DNA of 64,000 nucleotides from RUG023 sp900315435 (GCA_902788205.1 CADAJJ010000008.1:6545-70544); one strand, 5' to 3'. Counted from the stretch's first letter, positions 17,434-26,916 are shown. Notes: a model not told the origin generated them from the sequence alone. Numbers and translations: made by a program.

Positions 17434-18897
17434 ATGTGTCCGAATTTTGATGTCGTGATTGTCGGAGGGGGCGTGGTCGGTTCCGCCATCGCTAGGGAAT
17501 TGGCCCGCTACAAGCTGACCATCGCCGTCCTGGAGAAGAACCTGGACGTCTGCATGGAGACCAGCGGCCGCAATACCGGGGTGGTCCACGGAGGCTTCGC
17601 CTACGATGCCGGCTCCTTGAAGGCCAAGCTTTGCGTGCAGGGCAACCGCATGATGGGGGAACTTTCCGAGGAACTGGGTTTTGCCTTCCGCAGGTGCGGC
17701 AAGGTGCTGGTGGGCAACACGGAGGCGGAATATCAGTCTCTGCTGAAGACTCTGCGCCAAGGCGAGCAGAATGGAGCGCGAGGGCTCCGGATGGTGGATG
17801 GAAAGGAGCTCCATGCCCTCGTGCCCTCGGTCGAGGGGCGTTTCGCGCTCTATTCCCCGGACAGCGGTATCGTCGATTCCTTCGGACTGACCATCGCATT
17901 GGCCGAGAACGCGGCAGCCAACGGGGTCCGGTATTTCCTAGGGCGGGAAGTGCGGAACATCAGGCGGGCCGATGGTAGTTGGTATGTCGAGGCTGGGGGC
18001 GGGGTATGCTGTCAGGCCCGCTGGGTCATCAACGCCGCAGGCCTGGGAGCAAAGCGGATCAGCGACCTGCTTGGCATCACCGGCTACCATGTGGTCGCCA
18101 GCAAGGACGACTACATCATCCTCGACAACCGGCTGGGCGATTTGGTGCCCATGCCCATCTATACCGTGCCGAGCAACACCTATATGGGCATCCACGTTTC
18201 CTGTACTACCGACGGGAATGTCCTGCTTGGCCCCACCGCCGAGACATCGGACAACTTCTCCTACTACGGGACGGAGCAGAAGAATCTCGACATGCTCTAT
18301 GAGAGCGCCATGGCGCTCTGGCCCCATTTCACACGGGGCGATTATATCCGCACCTACTCGGGCATCCTCCCCAAACTGGTTGACGAGGAAGGAAAGATCC
18401 AGGATTTCAAGATCGAGATCAGGGACCAGCAGGCTCCGCATGCCGTCAACCTGGTCGGCATCGAGTCCCCTGGCCTTACCGCTTCCATCCCGATCGCGAA
18501 GATGGTGGTGGAGATGGTCAAGGAACGGGAGCGATTGGAGCGAAACCCCGCCTTCATCCCGGAACGGAAGGAGCCCAAGCCTTTCCGGCTGATGACGAAG
18601 GAGGAACAGGCCGAGGCAGTCAGGAAGAATCCGGATTACGGGGAACTGGTCTGCCGTTGCCAGCAGGTCTCCAAGGCGGAAATCCTGCGGGCGATCCACA
18701 ACCCGATCGGAGCGCGGACCATGGTGTCGGTCAAGTATCGGAGCCGGGCGATGATGGGGCGTTGCCAGGGTGGCTACTGCCAGATGCGGATTGCCCGGCT
18801 GCTGGAGGAAGAGGCGCATCTCAAGGATACCGAACTGACCTACGAAAGGCCGGGTTCATGGCTGTTTACGGGAAAAGTGAGGGGTGAGGAGCAATGA
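17434..18897 (+). CDS. GlpA-like FAD-dependent oxidoreductase with BFD [2Fe-2S] domain
   Basis: About 487 residues. The N terminus is a Rossmann FAD motif (VVIVGGGVVGSAIARELARY), followed by the DAO fold of glycerol-3-phosphate dehydrogenase/2-hydroxyacid oxidases (GRNTGVVHGGFAYDAGSLKA; VNLVGIESPGLTASIPIA). The last ~60 residues hold a BFD-like cluster site, LVCRCQQVSKAEI and GRCQGGYCQ. It probably oxidises glycerol-3-phosphate or a similar hydroxy compound with electron transfer through the iron-sulfur centre. First gene of a three-gene operon. ATG 17434 is chosen for its AGGA spacing; ATG 17428 is also possible. Confidence 0.88.
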   Translation: MCPNFDVVIVGGGVVGSAIARELARYKLTIAVLEKNLDVCMETSGRNTGVVHGGFAYDAGSLKAKLCVQGNRMMGELSEELGFAFRRCGKVLVGNTEAEYQSLLKTLRQGEQNGARGLRMVDGKELHALVPSVEGRFALYSPDSGIVDSFGLTIALAENAAANGVRYFLGREVRNIRRADGSWYVEAGGGVCCQARWVINAAGLGAKRISDLLGITGYHVVASKDDYIILDNRLGDLVPMPIYTVPSNTYMGIHVSCTTDGNVLLGPTAETSDNFSYYGTEQKNLDMLYESAMALWPHFTRGDYIRTYSGILPKLVDEEGKIQDFKIEIRDQQAPHAVNLVGIESPGLTASIPIAKMVVEMVKERERLERNPAFIPERKEPKPFRLMTKEEQAEAVRKNPDYGELVCRCQQVSKAEILRAIHNPIGARTMVSVKYRSRAMMGRCQGGYCQMRIARLLEEEAHLKDTELTYERPGSWLFTGKVRGEEQ

Positions 18898-20129
18898 GAG
18901 ACATCGACGTGCTGATCATCGGTGGCGGACCAGCGGGCCTTGCCGCGGCAATCGCCCTGGAGAAGGCGGGGATCCGGAACATCCTGGTTGTCGAGCGGGA
19001 GAGACAGCTCGGTGGAATCCTGCGGCAGTGCATCCATGACGGTTTCGGACTGACCCGGTTTGGGGAGATGCTGAGCGGGCCCGAGTATGCCCAGCGCTTC
19101 ATCGACGAGGTGGTGGAGCGTAAGGTTCCCTATCTGCTTGGTGCTGCCGTCACCGAGGTGACACCCCAGCGGCAGGTCACCTATGTCTCCCCTGCGGGAG
19201 TGGAGACCGTCCAGGCCAAGGCGGTGGTCTTCGCCATGGGATGCCGCGAGCGCCCTCGTGGAGCTCTCGCCATCCCCGGAGAGCGTCCCAGCGGAGTCTT
19301 CACCGCAGGAACCGCCCAGAACGCGATCAACCTGCAGAACAAGATGGTCGGCAAAGAGGTGGTGATCCTCGGCAGCGGGGACATCGGCATGATCATGGCC
19401 CGTCGCCTGACGCTGGAGGGAGCCCACGTGAAAGGCGTCTATGAGATCCAGCCGATTCCCAGCGGGTTGCCCCGGAATATCCAGCAATGCCTGGATGATT
19501 ACGGGATTCCACTCCACCTCAGCCATACCGTGACGGATATCCACGGAGCATCGAGGCTGACGGGAGTGACGGTCAGCCAGGTAGATCGGAACCTCAGGCC
19601 AATCAAGGGTACCGAGGAGGAGATTCCCTGCGATACGTTGATCCTTTCCGTCGGGCTGATTCCCGAGAACGAGCTGGCACGGAAGGCCGGCATCACTTTG
19701 GACCGGCATACCCATGGCGCGGTTGTGGACCAATGGATGCAGTGCGACAAGCCCGGTTTTTTCGCCTGCGGAAACGTGCTGCACGTCCATGACCTGGTCG
19801 ATTTCGTCTCTCTCGAAGCGGAAAAGACCGCCAGCGCCGTAGCCCGCTTCCTCCGCGAGGGAAGCCTTCCGGCCTGTCCGGTCCAGGTCACCGCGGGAGC
19901 AGGGCTGAACCATGTGCTGCCCGCGTCGATTTCCGGTGACGAGGATGTCACCTTCTCGATGCGCCCATCGGGTAAACTCATTGACGGAACCCTGAAGGTG
20001 ACGCAAAACGGAAGGGTGCTGTACCAGAAGCGCCTGAGGAAAGCCCTTCCCGCCGTCATGATCGAGGTGACGGTGAAGCGCCAAGCCTTCCAGAAGGAAG
20101 GGAATGTGGAGGTGAGCCTGACATGCTGA
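18894..20129 (+). CDS. NAD(P)/FAD-dependent oxidoreductase, GlpB-like partner
   Basis: 411 residues with an N-terminal FAD motif (VLIIGGGPAGLAAAIALE), a redox-type segment GGILRQCIHDGFGLT, and a second nucleotide motif (VVILGSGDIGMIMARRL) near residue 160. It overlaps the first gene by four bases (ATGA) and the third by seven, so the three products are probably made in fixed ratio as a complex. This gene order (DAO flavoprotein, this family, DUF1667) is a known cluster related to anaerobic glycerol-3-phosphate dehydrogenase. Confidence 0.88.
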   Translation: MRDIDVLIIGGGPAGLAAAIALEKAGIRNILVVERERQLGGILRQCIHDGFGLTRFGEMLSGPEYAQRFIDEVVERKVPYLLGAAVTEVTPQRQVTYVSPAGVETVQAKAVVFAMGCRERPRGALAIPGERPSGVFTAGTAQNAINLQNKMVGKEVVILGSGDIGMIMARRLTLEGAHVKGVYEIQPIPSGLPRNIQQCLDDYGIPLHLSHTVTDIHGASRLTGVTVSQVDRNLRPIKGTEEEIPCDTLILSVGLIPENELARKAGITLDRHTHGAVVDQWMQCDKPGFFACGNVLHVHDLVDFVSLEAEKTASAVARFLREGSLPACPVQVTAGAGLNHVLPASISGDEDVTFSMRPSGKLIDGTLKVTQNGRVLYQKRLRKALPAVMIEVTVKRQAFQKEGNVEVSLTC

Positions 20130-20509
20130 AGACCTTTACCTGTATCCGTTGTCCGAACGGGTGCGAAGTGGCTGTAGACACCCAATCGTTCGAGACCCTG
20201 GGAAACCTTTGCCCCAAGGGGGCGGAGTACGCCAGGGAGGAATTGACTGGGCCGATGCGTACCATCGCCTCCTCGATGCTTGTGGAGGGTGGCGACCATC
20301 CGCTGGTCAGCGTCAGGCTGAGCAAGCCTGTTCCCAAGGCCCGGATCTTTCCGGTGATGGAACAGATCCGGAAGGCGAAGGCCCAGGCCCCGGTCAAGGC
20401 GGGAACGGTGTTGATTCCCGACGTGCTGGGTCTCGGTAGCGACGTGATCGCCACCACGAGCGTCGCCAAGGCCTGTCCCGCTGTTGACACGACGTCACGG
20501 GAAGGGTGA
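20123..20509 (+). CDS. DUF1667 protein, third gene of flavoprotein operon
   Basis: 128 residues beginning CIRCPNGCEVAVD, then a second Cys cluster GNLCPKGAEYA, so four cysteines could bind a metal or iron-sulfur centre. This is the DUF1667 pattern. The rest is KPVPKARIFPVMEQIRKAKA and a C-terminal sheet. Probably an electron-transfer or assembly subunit of the two flavoproteins encoded before it. The biochemical role is inferred from context. Confidence 0.88.
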   Translation: MLKTFTCIRCPNGCEVAVDTQSFETLGNLCPKGAEYAREELTGPMRTIASSMLVEGGDHPLVSVRLSKPVPKARIFPVMEQIRKAKAQAPVKAGTVLIPDVLGLGSDVIATTSVAKACPAVDTTSREG

Positions 20510-20563
20510 ATGTAACGATAGGGCCATGATATCGTGTCCCGATCTTTTCTGTGGGAGGAATCT

Positions 20564-21079
20564 ATGCATTTCATGGAAGTGGTTGCCAACCGGTTTTCTT
20601 GCAAGAAGTATGACGGGTCCAGGCCTGTGGAGCCGGAGAAGCTGCGGGCGGTACTGGAGGCCGGACGTCTTGCCCCTACGGCGAAGAACCTGCAGGAGCA
20701 GCACGTCTATGTCGTGCAGTCCCCCGAGGAACTCGCGAAGATCGACAGCGTCACGCCGTGCCGGTACGGTGCGCCGACCTGCCTGGTCGTCACCTATGAC
20801 AAAAACCATGTCTTCACCTATCCTGGCGGCCAGCGCGACTCGGGAGTGGAGGACGCGGCGATTGTCGCCACCCATATGCTTCTTGCTTCTGCGAATGCGG
20901 GATTGGATAGTTGCTGGGTGAACTTCTTCGACCCGGAGAAGGTAAAGGAAGCGCTTGCCCTTTCCGAAAGCGAGGAGGTGGTGATGATTCTGGACCTCGG
21001 CTACGGAGCCGCAGGAACCAAACCGCTGGCGAACCACGCCAGCCGGAAACCGCTCTCCGAAACGGTTTCGTACCGGTAG
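20564..21079 (+). CDS. nitroreductase family flavoprotein
   Basis: A 171-residue FMN-binding fold: the start FMEVVANRFSCKKYDG matches the family's R-S-x-R-x-Y/F region, with LEAGRLAPTAKNLQEQ near residue 35 and a C-terminal DLGYGAAGTKPLANH. Typical substrates are nitro compounds and quinones reduced with NAD(P)H; the natural one here is unknown. ATG 20564 is selected by GGGAGGA upstream. It lies 54 bases after DUF1667 and could be read from the same transcript. Confidence 0.88.
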   Translation: MHFMEVVANRFSCKKYDGSRPVEPEKLRAVLEAGRLAPTAKNLQEQHVYVVQSPEELAKIDSVTPCRYGAPTCLVVTYDKNHVFTYPGGQRDSGVEDAAIVATHMLLASANAGLDSCWVNFFDPEKVKEALALSESEEVVMILDLGYGAAGTKPLANHASRKPLSETVSYR

Positions 21080-21087
21080 GCTTCTCG

Positions 21088-21111
21088 GCGGCGTTCCGAC
21101 AGGAATGCCGC
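21088..21111 (+). terminator. hairpin after nitroreductase gene
   Basis: A 10-bp stem GCGGCGTTCC (21088-21097) with GGAATGCCGC (21102-21111), GACA loop, one G-U pair. Followed by TTGTCCTATTTC, a weak T-tract. Confidence 0.5.
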
Positions 21112-21181
21112 TTGTCCTATTTCGGGGCGTCGGTGGATTTCTCTGCTTTTGGGCTCGCGTCATCTGGAAGAAATTCTCATC

Positions 21182-21211
21182 TTGATGTGGTTAGCACTTC
21201 CTAACTATACT
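21182..21211 (+). promoter_or_regulatory. candidate promoter of the MMPL-LolA-OMP operon
   Basis: TTGATG (21182-21187) and TATACT (21206-21211), 18 bases apart, about 50 bases before the start at 21261. Confidence 0.5.
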
Positions 21212-21260
21212 GAAGGGGCAGTCGGTTTGCATTCCCGCAACCTGATAGTCTTGGAGGTCT

Positions 21261-23618
21261 ATGCGGATTACAAGCATCAATGGCGTCTTCCGGAGCATAG
21301 GGACGTGGCAAGTCGCCCATCGCTGGCCTTTGCTGGTTGTTACCGTTCTTATCTCGCTTTTCTGTCTTGCGGGTATCCCCCGTGCCAAATTTTCCAACCA
21401 GTCCGACGATTGGTTTGACGACACAGAGAAGGTGAAGGTCGATTCCGACCATTTCAAGGATATTTTTGGAAATGACGACTCGGTGATGGTGCTGGTGCAG
21501 GCCTCTGATGTGTTCGCCCCCGAGGTGCTCCAGGCGATCGACCAGTTGGGGGACGAGTTGCTTGCCTCCGTTCCTTACGCTGACAAGGTGACCAGCCTTA
21601 CCACCGTGTCGGTGCCTACCGGAACCGAAGAAGGGTTTGAGGTTTCCAGTCCGTTCGCCGACGGAATACCTGACGACCCCAAGTTGCTGGCGGAGAAGAA
21701 GGCGTTCCTGCTGGGCAAGTCCTCGCTGAAAGACCATCTGGTCAGCAGTGACGCTACACAGACATGGGTTGTGCTTTCGCTGTTCCCTTACGACACCGAC
21801 TCCGAGGAGGCGATGATCAGAGTGGGCGACGCGGCACGCGGTGTGCTTGCGTCGGGCCGGTATACGAGCAGTCTGTATACGATGAAGGCGACCGGGATGT
21901 CCTATACCGAGGCGGAAGAGCATATCGTGGTCGACCACGAGACACGGGTCAGGGTGATGGGGGGCTTTGGCGTCATGCTGCTCTGCCTCGTCATTCTTGT
22001 CCACTCTCTCCGGGGAGTGGTGATTCCCATCCTTGCCACGTTCCTCGGTATCGGGTCTGTCTTCGGTCTTTCCGGCTGGCTCGGGGTGGAAGGAAACTCC
22101 ACTTTGGTCACCTTGCCGATTTTGCTCGGGATGGCCCTTTCGGTAGGCTACGCGATCCACCTGATCGATGCCTTCCGCACCCATTTCCGACAAAGCTGCA
22201 GGCGGCGCCAGTCGGCGATAGACGCCGTCAGCGAGTGTGGGTGGCCGATTCTCTTTACCGTGCTGACAACGATGGTCTCGTTGCTTTCTTTTCTGCTGGC
22301 CGACATGAAGCCGATGCGGTGGCTCGGCAGTATATCGGCGGCTGTGGTTCTTGCCGTCTATCTGTTCGTGATGGTGTTGGTTCCGGTCTTCATGAGTTTC
22401 GGCCGGGACAGGGTGCCAAGCCCGGAAGAGGTAGCCACCCAAGGAGCTACCCGGGCCGATCTGCTCTTCGGCCGTTTCGGACGGGTGGTCATTGCCAGAA
22501 GTCCACTTGTCATCGCCATCTCCATAGCGGTCATTGCCTGGTCGATTCCGGGACTGGCGCGCACGCATGTCAACATGGACTATACGCAGATGATGGGGAA
22601 ACGGATTCCGTATGTCGCGAGAATGCTTGATATCCTCAATTCCAAACTGGGGAGCCAGTACAGCTACGATGTGCTGGTCGAATGCCCTCAGGAAGGAGCT
22701 TTCAAACAGGCTGGGACGATGGAGGCATTGGACCGGTTTGAGCGCTATCTGGGCGCTTTGAGCCAGACAAAGGTCACTGACGGCCAGCCCCGTACCACAA
22801 GTGTGGTACGCCTGGTCAAAGAGATGCACAGGACTTTGAACGGGGATGATGAGGCCTGTTACGCGATTCCTGAGGATGACGACCTGCTGTCGCAGGAACT
22901 TTTCTTGTACGAGATATCAGATCCCGAAACCTTGTTCGATGAGCTGGACGAGGACTATCGGTACGCGCATATCCATGTGGAGCTCAATGGGTACGATGCC
23001 AACCAGATTCTCAAGGACATATCCAGTGCCAAGGACTATGGACAAAGCCTTTTCCCGGGAGCCAAGGTTTCGGTTATCGGGCAGGTGGTCGAGTACGCGG
23101 CGATGAACGGCAAGGTGGTCATCGGCGAGCTCAAGTCCTTTGGCGGGTCCTTGGTGGTTGTCGCCATCCTGCTGATGGTGGTCTTCCAGTCGGTCCTGAC
23201 CGGTCTGGTCGCCATGATTCCCAACATCGTTCCGGTCCTGCTGGTAGGAGGGGCGATGGGGTGGACGAACACGCCGCTGGACATGATGACCATGACCATC
23301 ATGCCGATGATCCTCGGTATCGCCGTCGATGACACAATCCACCTGACGACCCGTATCCGCTTCGAGATGGAGGATGGAACGACGACAGGCGCCATGGCGG
23401 TGGAGCGGTCGTTCCGGGAAATCGGCAAGACGATGGGCATGACCACGCTGATTCTCTGCTCGATGTTCCTCGTCTATTGCTTCAGTCCGATGATGGCTCT
23501 TCTTCGTATCGGCGTCCTTTCCATCATCGGTCTTGGCTCCGCTCTCGCGGCCGACTACACGCTGACGCCGGTATTGATCAATCTGCTTTCCAAACGCAAA
23601 GGAAAGAGGGAGGAGTGA
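21261..23618 (+). CDS. MMPL/RND-family exporter
   Basis: A 785-residue inner-membrane pump with the RND twofold layout: one N-terminal helix, a large periplasmic loop (about residues 40-220), a helix cluster (GFGVMLLCLVILVHSLRGVV; LLGMALSVGYAIHLIDAF), a second loop and a second cluster (MPMILGIAVDDTIHLTTRIR). Two acidic TM motifs match MMPL/HAE3 proteins, which move lipids or hydrophobic compounds using the proton gradient. It heads an operon with a LolA-like carrier and an outer-membrane protein, suggesting transfer of a lipid-like cargo across the envelope. ATG follows GGAGG. Confidence 0.9.
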   Translation: MRITSINGVFRSIGTWQVAHRWPLLVVTVLISLFCLAGIPRAKFSNQSDDWFDDTEKVKVDSDHFKDIFGNDDSVMVLVQASDVFAPEVLQAIDQLGDELLASVPYADKVTSLTTVSVPTGTEEGFEVSSPFADGIPDDPKLLAEKKAFLLGKSSLKDHLVSSDATQTWVVLSLFPYDTDSEEAMIRVGDAARGVLASGRYTSSLYTMKATGMSYTEAEEHIVVDHETRVRVMGGFGVMLLCLVILVHSLRGVVIPILATFLGIGSVFGLSGWLGVEGNSTLVTLPILLGMALSVGYAIHLIDAFRTHFRQSCRRRQSAIDAVSECGWPILFTVLTTMVSLLSFLLADMKPMRWLGSISAAVVLAVYLFVMVLVPVFMSFGRDRVPSPEEVATQGATRADLLFGRFGRVVIARSPLVIAISIAVIAWSIPGLARTHVNMDYTQMMGKRIPYVARMLDILNSKLGSQYSYDVLVECPQEGAFKQAGTMEALDRFERYLGALSQTKVTDGQPRTTSVVRLVKEMHRTLNGDDEACYAIPEDDDLLSQELFLYEISDPETLFDELDEDYRYAHIHVELNGYDANQILKDISSAKDYGQSLFPGAKVSVIGQVVEYAAMNGKVVIGELKSFGGSLVVVAILLMVVFQSVLTGLVAMIPNIVPVLLVGGAMGWTNTPLDMMTMTIMPMILGIAVDDTIHLTTRIRFEMEDGTTTGAMAVERSFREIGKTMGMTTLILCSMFLVYCFSPMMALLRIGVLSIIGLGSALAADYTLTPVLINLLSKRKGKREE

Positions 23619-23622
23619 AGAA

Positions 23623-24402
23623 ATGCGCAACATCTTGCTGATGGTTGTCCTGCTTGCCGTCAGGGGCGTTTTCGCCCATGCGGAGCCTTTGACAGGATAC
23701 GAAATCGCCAAGCGTTCCGACGAGATTCCTGAAGGGACGACCTGTCAGGAGACAGCGACGATGACACTGGTCAACAAAAAGGGGAAGAGCCGGGTACGGG
23801 TCATCTCGATGTCCTCCAAGGACTATGGAGACGTGAAGAAGTCCGTCTTGGTCTTCTCCCAACCAAAGGACGTGGCAGGAGTGGCTTACCTGATGTTCGA
23901 GTGGGACGACGAGGACAGGGACAACGACTGCTGGCTCTACCTTCCTGCCATGAAAAAGGTCAGGCGAATCAGTGGCTCTGGCAGGGAGGAGGACTTCATG
24001 GGAACCGATTTCACCTACGACGACATGGGCGACCGGGGTGTGGAGAAAGATATCTTTACCTTGCTTGGCGAGGAGGATGTCGATGGACAGCCCTGCTACA
24101 AGGTCCAGGCGGTGGCGAAGGACAGTGCCGAACGGAATCCCCGAAGGATCGAATGGTACCGTACCAGCGATTGCCTGTTGCTCAAGGTGGAGCTCTACGA
24201 CCGACAGGACATGCTGGAACGGGTGATGGTCTCGGAGGATATCCAGACAATCGACGGGTACCTGACCATAGGGAAAATGACGATCCAGAACGCGCAGACC
24301 GGCCACAAGACCATTCTGGAAATGTCTGACGTAGCCTATGACCAGAGCCTGGACGATTCCTTGTTCACGGTGGCGACAATCGAGCGGGGAAACCTCTTGT
24401 GA
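23623..24402 (+). CDS. outer-membrane lipoprotein-sorting (LolA-like) protein
   Basis: A 259-residue secreted protein with a signal peptide ending near FAHAEP. The body matches the LolA/LppX-like half-barrel family: QETATMTLVNKKGKSRVR, then YLMFEWDDEDRDNDCWLYLP and MKKVRRISGSGREEDFMGTD. Such proteins carry a lipid moiety through the periplasm. It lies four bases after the MMPL pump gene and overlaps the barrel gene, so it is likely the middle piece of a three-part export route. Confidence 0.85.
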   Translation: MRNILLMVVLLAVRGVFAHAEPLTGYEIAKRSDEIPEGTTCQETATMTLVNKKGKSRVRVISMSSKDYGDVKKSVLVFSQPKDVAGVAYLMFEWDDEDRDNDCWLYLPAMKKVRRISGSGREEDFMGTDFTYDDMGDRGVEKDIFTLLGEEDVDGQPCYKVQAVAKDSAERNPRRIEWYRTSDCLLLKVELYDRQDMLERVMVSEDIQTIDGYLTIGKMTIQNAQTGHKTILEMSDVAYDQSLDDSLFTVATIERGNLL

Positions 24403-25571
24403 GACGCGCCCTGCTGCTTCTTTGGGGGAACCTTTTCCTTGCTTTCCCGCTCTTTCCCCTCCAGATGGTTCCCAAAGGGAAGGTAGCGGTGGTGCAGGCG
24501 GCGGGAAAGGGGGGAAAGATCCGGTCCTCCCTCCTTTCGATGGAAGGCGAGCTTCGCGTCTCTTCAGGGGAGACCTTGTTCTATGGGGATGGGTCGCTGG
24601 AGGTGGACGCGCTGGCCAACCAGACGGACGGTCAGGTCAGGGAAGCCTGGTTCGACTACAGCGAGGGCTGGTTCTCCTTCCGTGTCGGACGGCAGATTGC
24701 CGCCTGGGGCGAGGCCGACGGGGTAAGGATCACCGATGTGCTTTCCTCCCGTGATCTCCATACCCTCTATCAGGACGACAAGCTCGCCATCGACGCGCTC
24801 AGGCTGACCGGCTCTTGGGCCAGCCATAGCTTCGATTTCTACTGGATTCCCATGTTCCGCGTCGCCCGGCTTCCCGGGGATGGCAACCCCTTGGCGGAAC
24901 TTGATGCCTACCGTATCCTTTCCCTCCTTGACCGGCAGGAACCTGAACGGGAACTTGCCCATGGTTCCTACGCGGTGCGGTTTGCCAGTAGGACACCGAT
25001 GATTGACTACGCTTTCTACGGATACTGGGGGTACAATGACCTGCCCATCGTGGATATCGGAAAAGGAATGGCCGTGTACGAGCGTATGGGCATGGTCGGC
25101 TTTGATGCCGATATGCCGGTCGGTTCCTTTGTGTTCCGTATGGAAGGTGCCTGGTATCCTTGGCAGGCGCTCCAGCGAAAGGACCTTGGAGGTAGCGAGC
25201 GGAGGAACCAGATCCAGGCTCTGGCAGGTATGGACTGGATGCAAGGTGGCTGGTCGTTGACCCTGCAGTATGCTTGTGATCTGGTTCTAGGGAGGACATC
25301 AGGGCTGAATCACGAGCGCTACGAGCACAAGGCGACCATCTCGCTTTCCCGGTCGCTTTGCGACGACCTGCTCGATCTCTCGCTAGAGGCGGCGGCCGGC
25401 CTGAACGACCTTGACAGCGTCTGGCATGCGAGCATGGCATATGACGTCACTGACGACCTTGCCATCGAAGGCGGTTGGTACCTGTTCCTGGAAGGACCAG
25501 AAAGGACGGGGACATACGGCACGTATCGAGACTATTCCATGGCGTACGCGAAGGCGACATACCAGTTCTGA
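24399..25571 (+). CDS. outer-membrane porin-like protein (DUF1302-like)
   Basis: 390 residues starting at a GTG that overlaps the LolA-like stop. Signal peptide LLLLWGNLFLAFPLFPLQ, then a barrel with alternating strands; WFSFRVGRQIAAWGEADGVR resembles the G-R-Q-x-x-x-WG segment of DUF1302 proteins. It ends AYAKATYQF with the C-terminal Phe of outer-membrane barrels. In proteobacteria DUF1302 genes cluster with an RND/MMPL pump and a DUF1329 protein; here the LolA-like protein holds the DUF1329 position. Cargo unknown. Confidence 0.75.
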   Translation: MRRALLLLWGNLFLAFPLFPLQMVPKGKVAVVQAAGKGGKIRSSLLSMEGELRVSSGETLFYGDGSLEVDALANQTDGQVREAWFDYSEGWFSFRVGRQIAAWGEADGVRITDVLSSRDLHTLYQDDKLAIDALRLTGSWASHSFDFYWIPMFRVARLPGDGNPLAELDAYRILSLLDRQEPERELAHGSYAVRFASRTPMIDYAFYGYWGYNDLPIVDIGKGMAVYERMGMVGFDADMPVGSFVFRMEGAWYPWQALQRKDLGGSERRNQIQALAGMDWMQGGWSLTLQYACDLVLGRTSGLNHERYEHKATISLSRSLCDDLLDLSLEAAAGLNDLDSVWHASMAYDVTDDLAIEGGWYLFLEGPERTGTYGTYRDYSMAYAKATYQF

Positions 25572-25659
25572 AGGTAAAGAATCCTGTAGTTTGGATCCTT
25601 GGGCATAGGGACATGCGTGGGAAGCAAAGAACGCCTTACCGTTCCAAGGGGAGTGTTTC

Positions 25660-26228
25660 ATGCGCCGCACACGGATTCTTCGCATTAGTCTTGCCTTCAG
25701 GATCCTCATGCTGGCGAGTTGCGTTTCTACCGAAAGACCGGCCACGGATGGAGGACAGGCTTTGTCTACCCAGCCGAGGAGAAGGCCGAGCGATGTTCTT
25801 TCCTGACCGCCGCATCCCGCGAGGGTGACATCTCCGCCATGGAGGAACCCGGTCATGCCTATCAGACGGTGAAAATTGGCGTACAGGATGACAATCTGGC
25901 CTTTTCCCTGCTGAAGCAGTCCGCGGAAAGAGGGTAATGCGATGGATGAGCTCGCGCTCTTGTATATCCTTGGCGTTGGGACGCCAAAGGCTTATAAAGC
26001 CGGTTTCCAATGGTTTCAAACGTGGCGGATTCCGGCGACATGAAGGCACACCGTTACCTTGGCTTGCACTACGAACTGGAAATCGGAACTGCAATCAACT
26101 ACCAGAAGACGGCCGAGTAGTACCAACTGGCGGCTGACCGCGGGGACATCACCGCGAACTGCCTGCTCGGATCGCTCTATGAACGGGGACTCGGCGTGCC
26201 GCAGGACTACGCAAAAGCCATTGTGTGA
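25660..26228 (+). pseudogene. broken Sel1-repeat lipoprotein gene
   Basis: An ATG at 25660, after AAGGGGAG, begins a lipoprotein signal (FRILMLASC). The frame soon closes, and Sel1/TPR-like repeat pieces continue in other frames: LLKQSAERG near 25905, a second unit read through a TAG at about 26118 (QLAADRGDITANCLLGSLYE), and GLGVPQDYAKAI just after. At least two frameshifts and one in-frame stop are visible. Sel1 proteins are protein-interaction solenoids. Clearly non-functional in its full form. Confidence 0.75.
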
Positions 26229-26405
26229 AGCAAGACTCGTTGAAAGCCGGGCAGCTGAGGCTGGAAGCGACCGCCCGAGGCTACGGTTTTCCCCAATAAC
26301 CGCAAGGGTATCGGATTACCGGGGAACTGCCAACGTTGTACTCCCGCCTACAAGATGAGAAGAATGGGTACGATGTGAAGAGAAGCCCTGCATTTTATTG
26401 GCTCT

Positions 26406-26612
26406 TCACGTTTCCTTGGGGGATAGGGAGCCGAGATCGGGGATGGGAATGGAACGGATTGTGGTGAAGAAGTAATCGTCGTCGCGGTATCCGTAGCCGA
26501 TCCGCTTCGCCACCTGTATCCGGTTGTTGAACCCCTCGAGCTTGCCGGTGCTGATGCTGTGCCGAGGACCTCTTTGCCGTACTGGGTGCATGTGGTAGCG
26601 GTGGCAATGCAC
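26406..26612 (-). pseudogene. C-terminal remnant of an ISL3-family transposase
   Basis: The minus-strand frame contains SISTGKLEGFNNRIQVAKRI followed by GYGYRDDDYFF, the C-terminal signature of DDE transposases of ISL3 type (the E lies in the GKLEG segment). The first ~20 residues are not homologous and no upstream catalytic part exists, so only the last quarter of the gene survives. Confidence 0.7.
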
Positions 26613-26689
26613 CTCAAGGGCCTGGGTCGTGCCATACCGTCACGCCGTGGTCATGGACATGCATCCTGCGGGCATTCGACCGTGCCTGT

Positions 26690-26916
26690 CTGCCTTGTGC
26701 CGGAGAATGGCAGAATCAGGCGCCTTTTCTGTTGGTCTAACCGCAAAGAGCCGCACTGGAAGTGCTGACACGAACGGTGGATCCGGGTATCTTGTGAGTT
26801 TGGCATGTCTGTATGGTTTTCCTTTTTTGAGTGGTAACCAAAATGGAACCAGACAACGTGCTCTTTTTGCAACTATTGCGGTACCCTATGTTCCTCATCC
26901 CCCAACTTTCCGTGAA
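26690..26916 (-). repeat. 227-bp repeat, copy 1 (inverted relative to copy 2)
   Basis: Matches the reverse complement of 59260-59486 over the full 227 bases with about 14 mismatches counted by eye (~94%) and no gaps. The match ends sharply at both sides. It contains no convincing gene and no terminal inverted repeats. Confidence 0.85.
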
